Part shown: piece after piece, positions 33,831-34,067 of the stretch | How the letters are laid out: each line of letters opens with the position of its first letter | Position numbering within the stretch: position 1 is the first letter of the stretch | Assembly: GCA_028289325.1 (NCBI GenBank) | Contig: JANQQN010000179.1 | Span: forward strand, 1 to 34,067 | Reading direction: 5' to 3' | Length of the DNA: 34,067 nucleotides | Origin: Myxococcota bacterium | GTDB taxonomy: Bacteria; Myxococcota; Kuafuiibacteriia; Kuafuiibacteriales; Kuafuiibacteriaceae | Position numbers and translations under genes: made by a program | Notes under the pieces: generated by a model | Told to the model about the DNA's origin: nothing | Databases searched by the model: none | The model's input: the letters and a program-made list of their open reading frames with translations, nothing else

Positions 33831-34067
33831 ACATGCGAGACGTCGCGATCAATGAGCCGGGTCCGGAGCGGATCGACCGTTTCGGCGCGGTGGCGAGCGG
33901 GCTGTGCGCGGTGCATTGCGCCGTCTGCGCGCTGCTGCCCGCCGCCTTCGGGGCCCTCGGCCTGGGACTCCTTCTCAGCCACGAAGCGGAATGGGTGTTC
34001 ACGCTGATCGCCGTCGTGCTGGCGACCGGGGCCCTGATTCAGGGCTGGCGTCGCCACCGGTCGGTCA
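33827..34067 (+). CDS. MerC-domain membrane protein, 3' end outside window
   Basis: 80 codons are visible before the window ends. After a 17-residue polar start comes FGAVASGLCAVHCAVCALLPAAFGA, with Cys27, His30, Cys31 and Cys34 at the start of the first membrane helix, then a second helix (WVFTLIAVVLATGALI) and a basic loop. This Cys-rich first helix is typical of MerC-like proteins, which move soft metal ions across the inner membrane. No mercury-resistance genes are nearby, so here it more probably belongs to the metal-starvation run. The ATG overlaps the methyltransferase stop. Confidence 0.78.
   Translation, partial: MNMRDVAINEPGPERIDRFGAVASGLCAVHCAVCALLPAAFGALGLGLLLSHEAEWVFTLIAVVLATGALIQGWRRHRSV

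Noticed and set aside
33827..34067. Mercury-resistance operon
   Set aside because: Only a MerC-like gene is present; no MerR, MerA, MerP or MerT is visible, and it is coupled to the metal-starvation run.

Overview
The window is a GC-rich, densely coding stretch of a Gram-negative bacterium. I would place it in or near Myxococcota (Polyangiales- or Sandaracinaceae-like). That is an inference from the GC-rich codon use, the two transcription factors with a CadC-type winged helix, a TolB/FlgO-like domain and TPR repeats, and the lipoprotein whose Asp-Ala-Gly-rich linker follows the lipobox. I see no tRNA, rRNA, CRISPR array, insertion sequence or prophage.

Region A (1-7638) concerns cation and inorganic-carbon transport. 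A truncated minus-strand gene encodes an NuoL/MrpA-like membrane subunit that best fits DabB of the DabAB inorganic-carbon uptake system. A LysR regulator of the NhaR type diverges from it. Downstream on the plus strand is a complete seven-gene Mrp Na+/H+ antiporter operon in the unusual order F-G-A-B-C-D-E, with most junctions overlapping or a few bases apart.

Region B (7700-15240) holds an exported protein of unknown function with a twin-arginine-like leader, divergent from a membrane-anchored CadC-like winged-helix/TPR regulator. Next come a SNF2 helicase paired with a SWIM zinc-finger protein, and a VOC/glyoxalase-fold gene.

Region C (15236-26000) is accessory. It starts with about 400 bp without a convincing gene and a 3' gene fragment lacking a start. 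A near-perfect 48-bp palindrome marks a convergent junction. A minus-strand run follows (lipoprotein, alpha/beta hydrolase, unknown protein), divergent from a second, soluble CadC/TPR regulator. After these come a three-repeat lipoprotein, an unknown 133-aa protein, a YcaQ-type DNA glycosylase, a CoA-binding protein and an S41 peptidase lipoprotein.

Region D (25788-34067, running off the edge) is the most interesting. A Fur-family (Zur-like) repressor diverges from a tightly coupled run of genes, with a perfect-arm 16-bp palindrome between them. The run is: COG0523 GTPase 1, DUF1636 protein, CbiM-type substrate-binding membrane component with a CbiN-like tail, a single-chain CbiQ-CbiO fusion, a 102-aa Cys-containing protein, COG0523 GTPase 2 with an extra central domain, a WD40 protein, a lipoprotein methyltransferase and a MerC-like membrane protein. 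I read it as a metal-starvation cassette built around an ECF-type transporter whose T and A components are one polypeptide. Zinc is my favoured metal, with cobalt or nickel as alternatives: the divergent regulator is Fur-family, COG0523 proteins are known from zinc-starvation regulons, and the leader is too short for a cobalamin riboswitch. Mrp plus DabB in region A and this cassette look like two separate ion-homeostasis modules.
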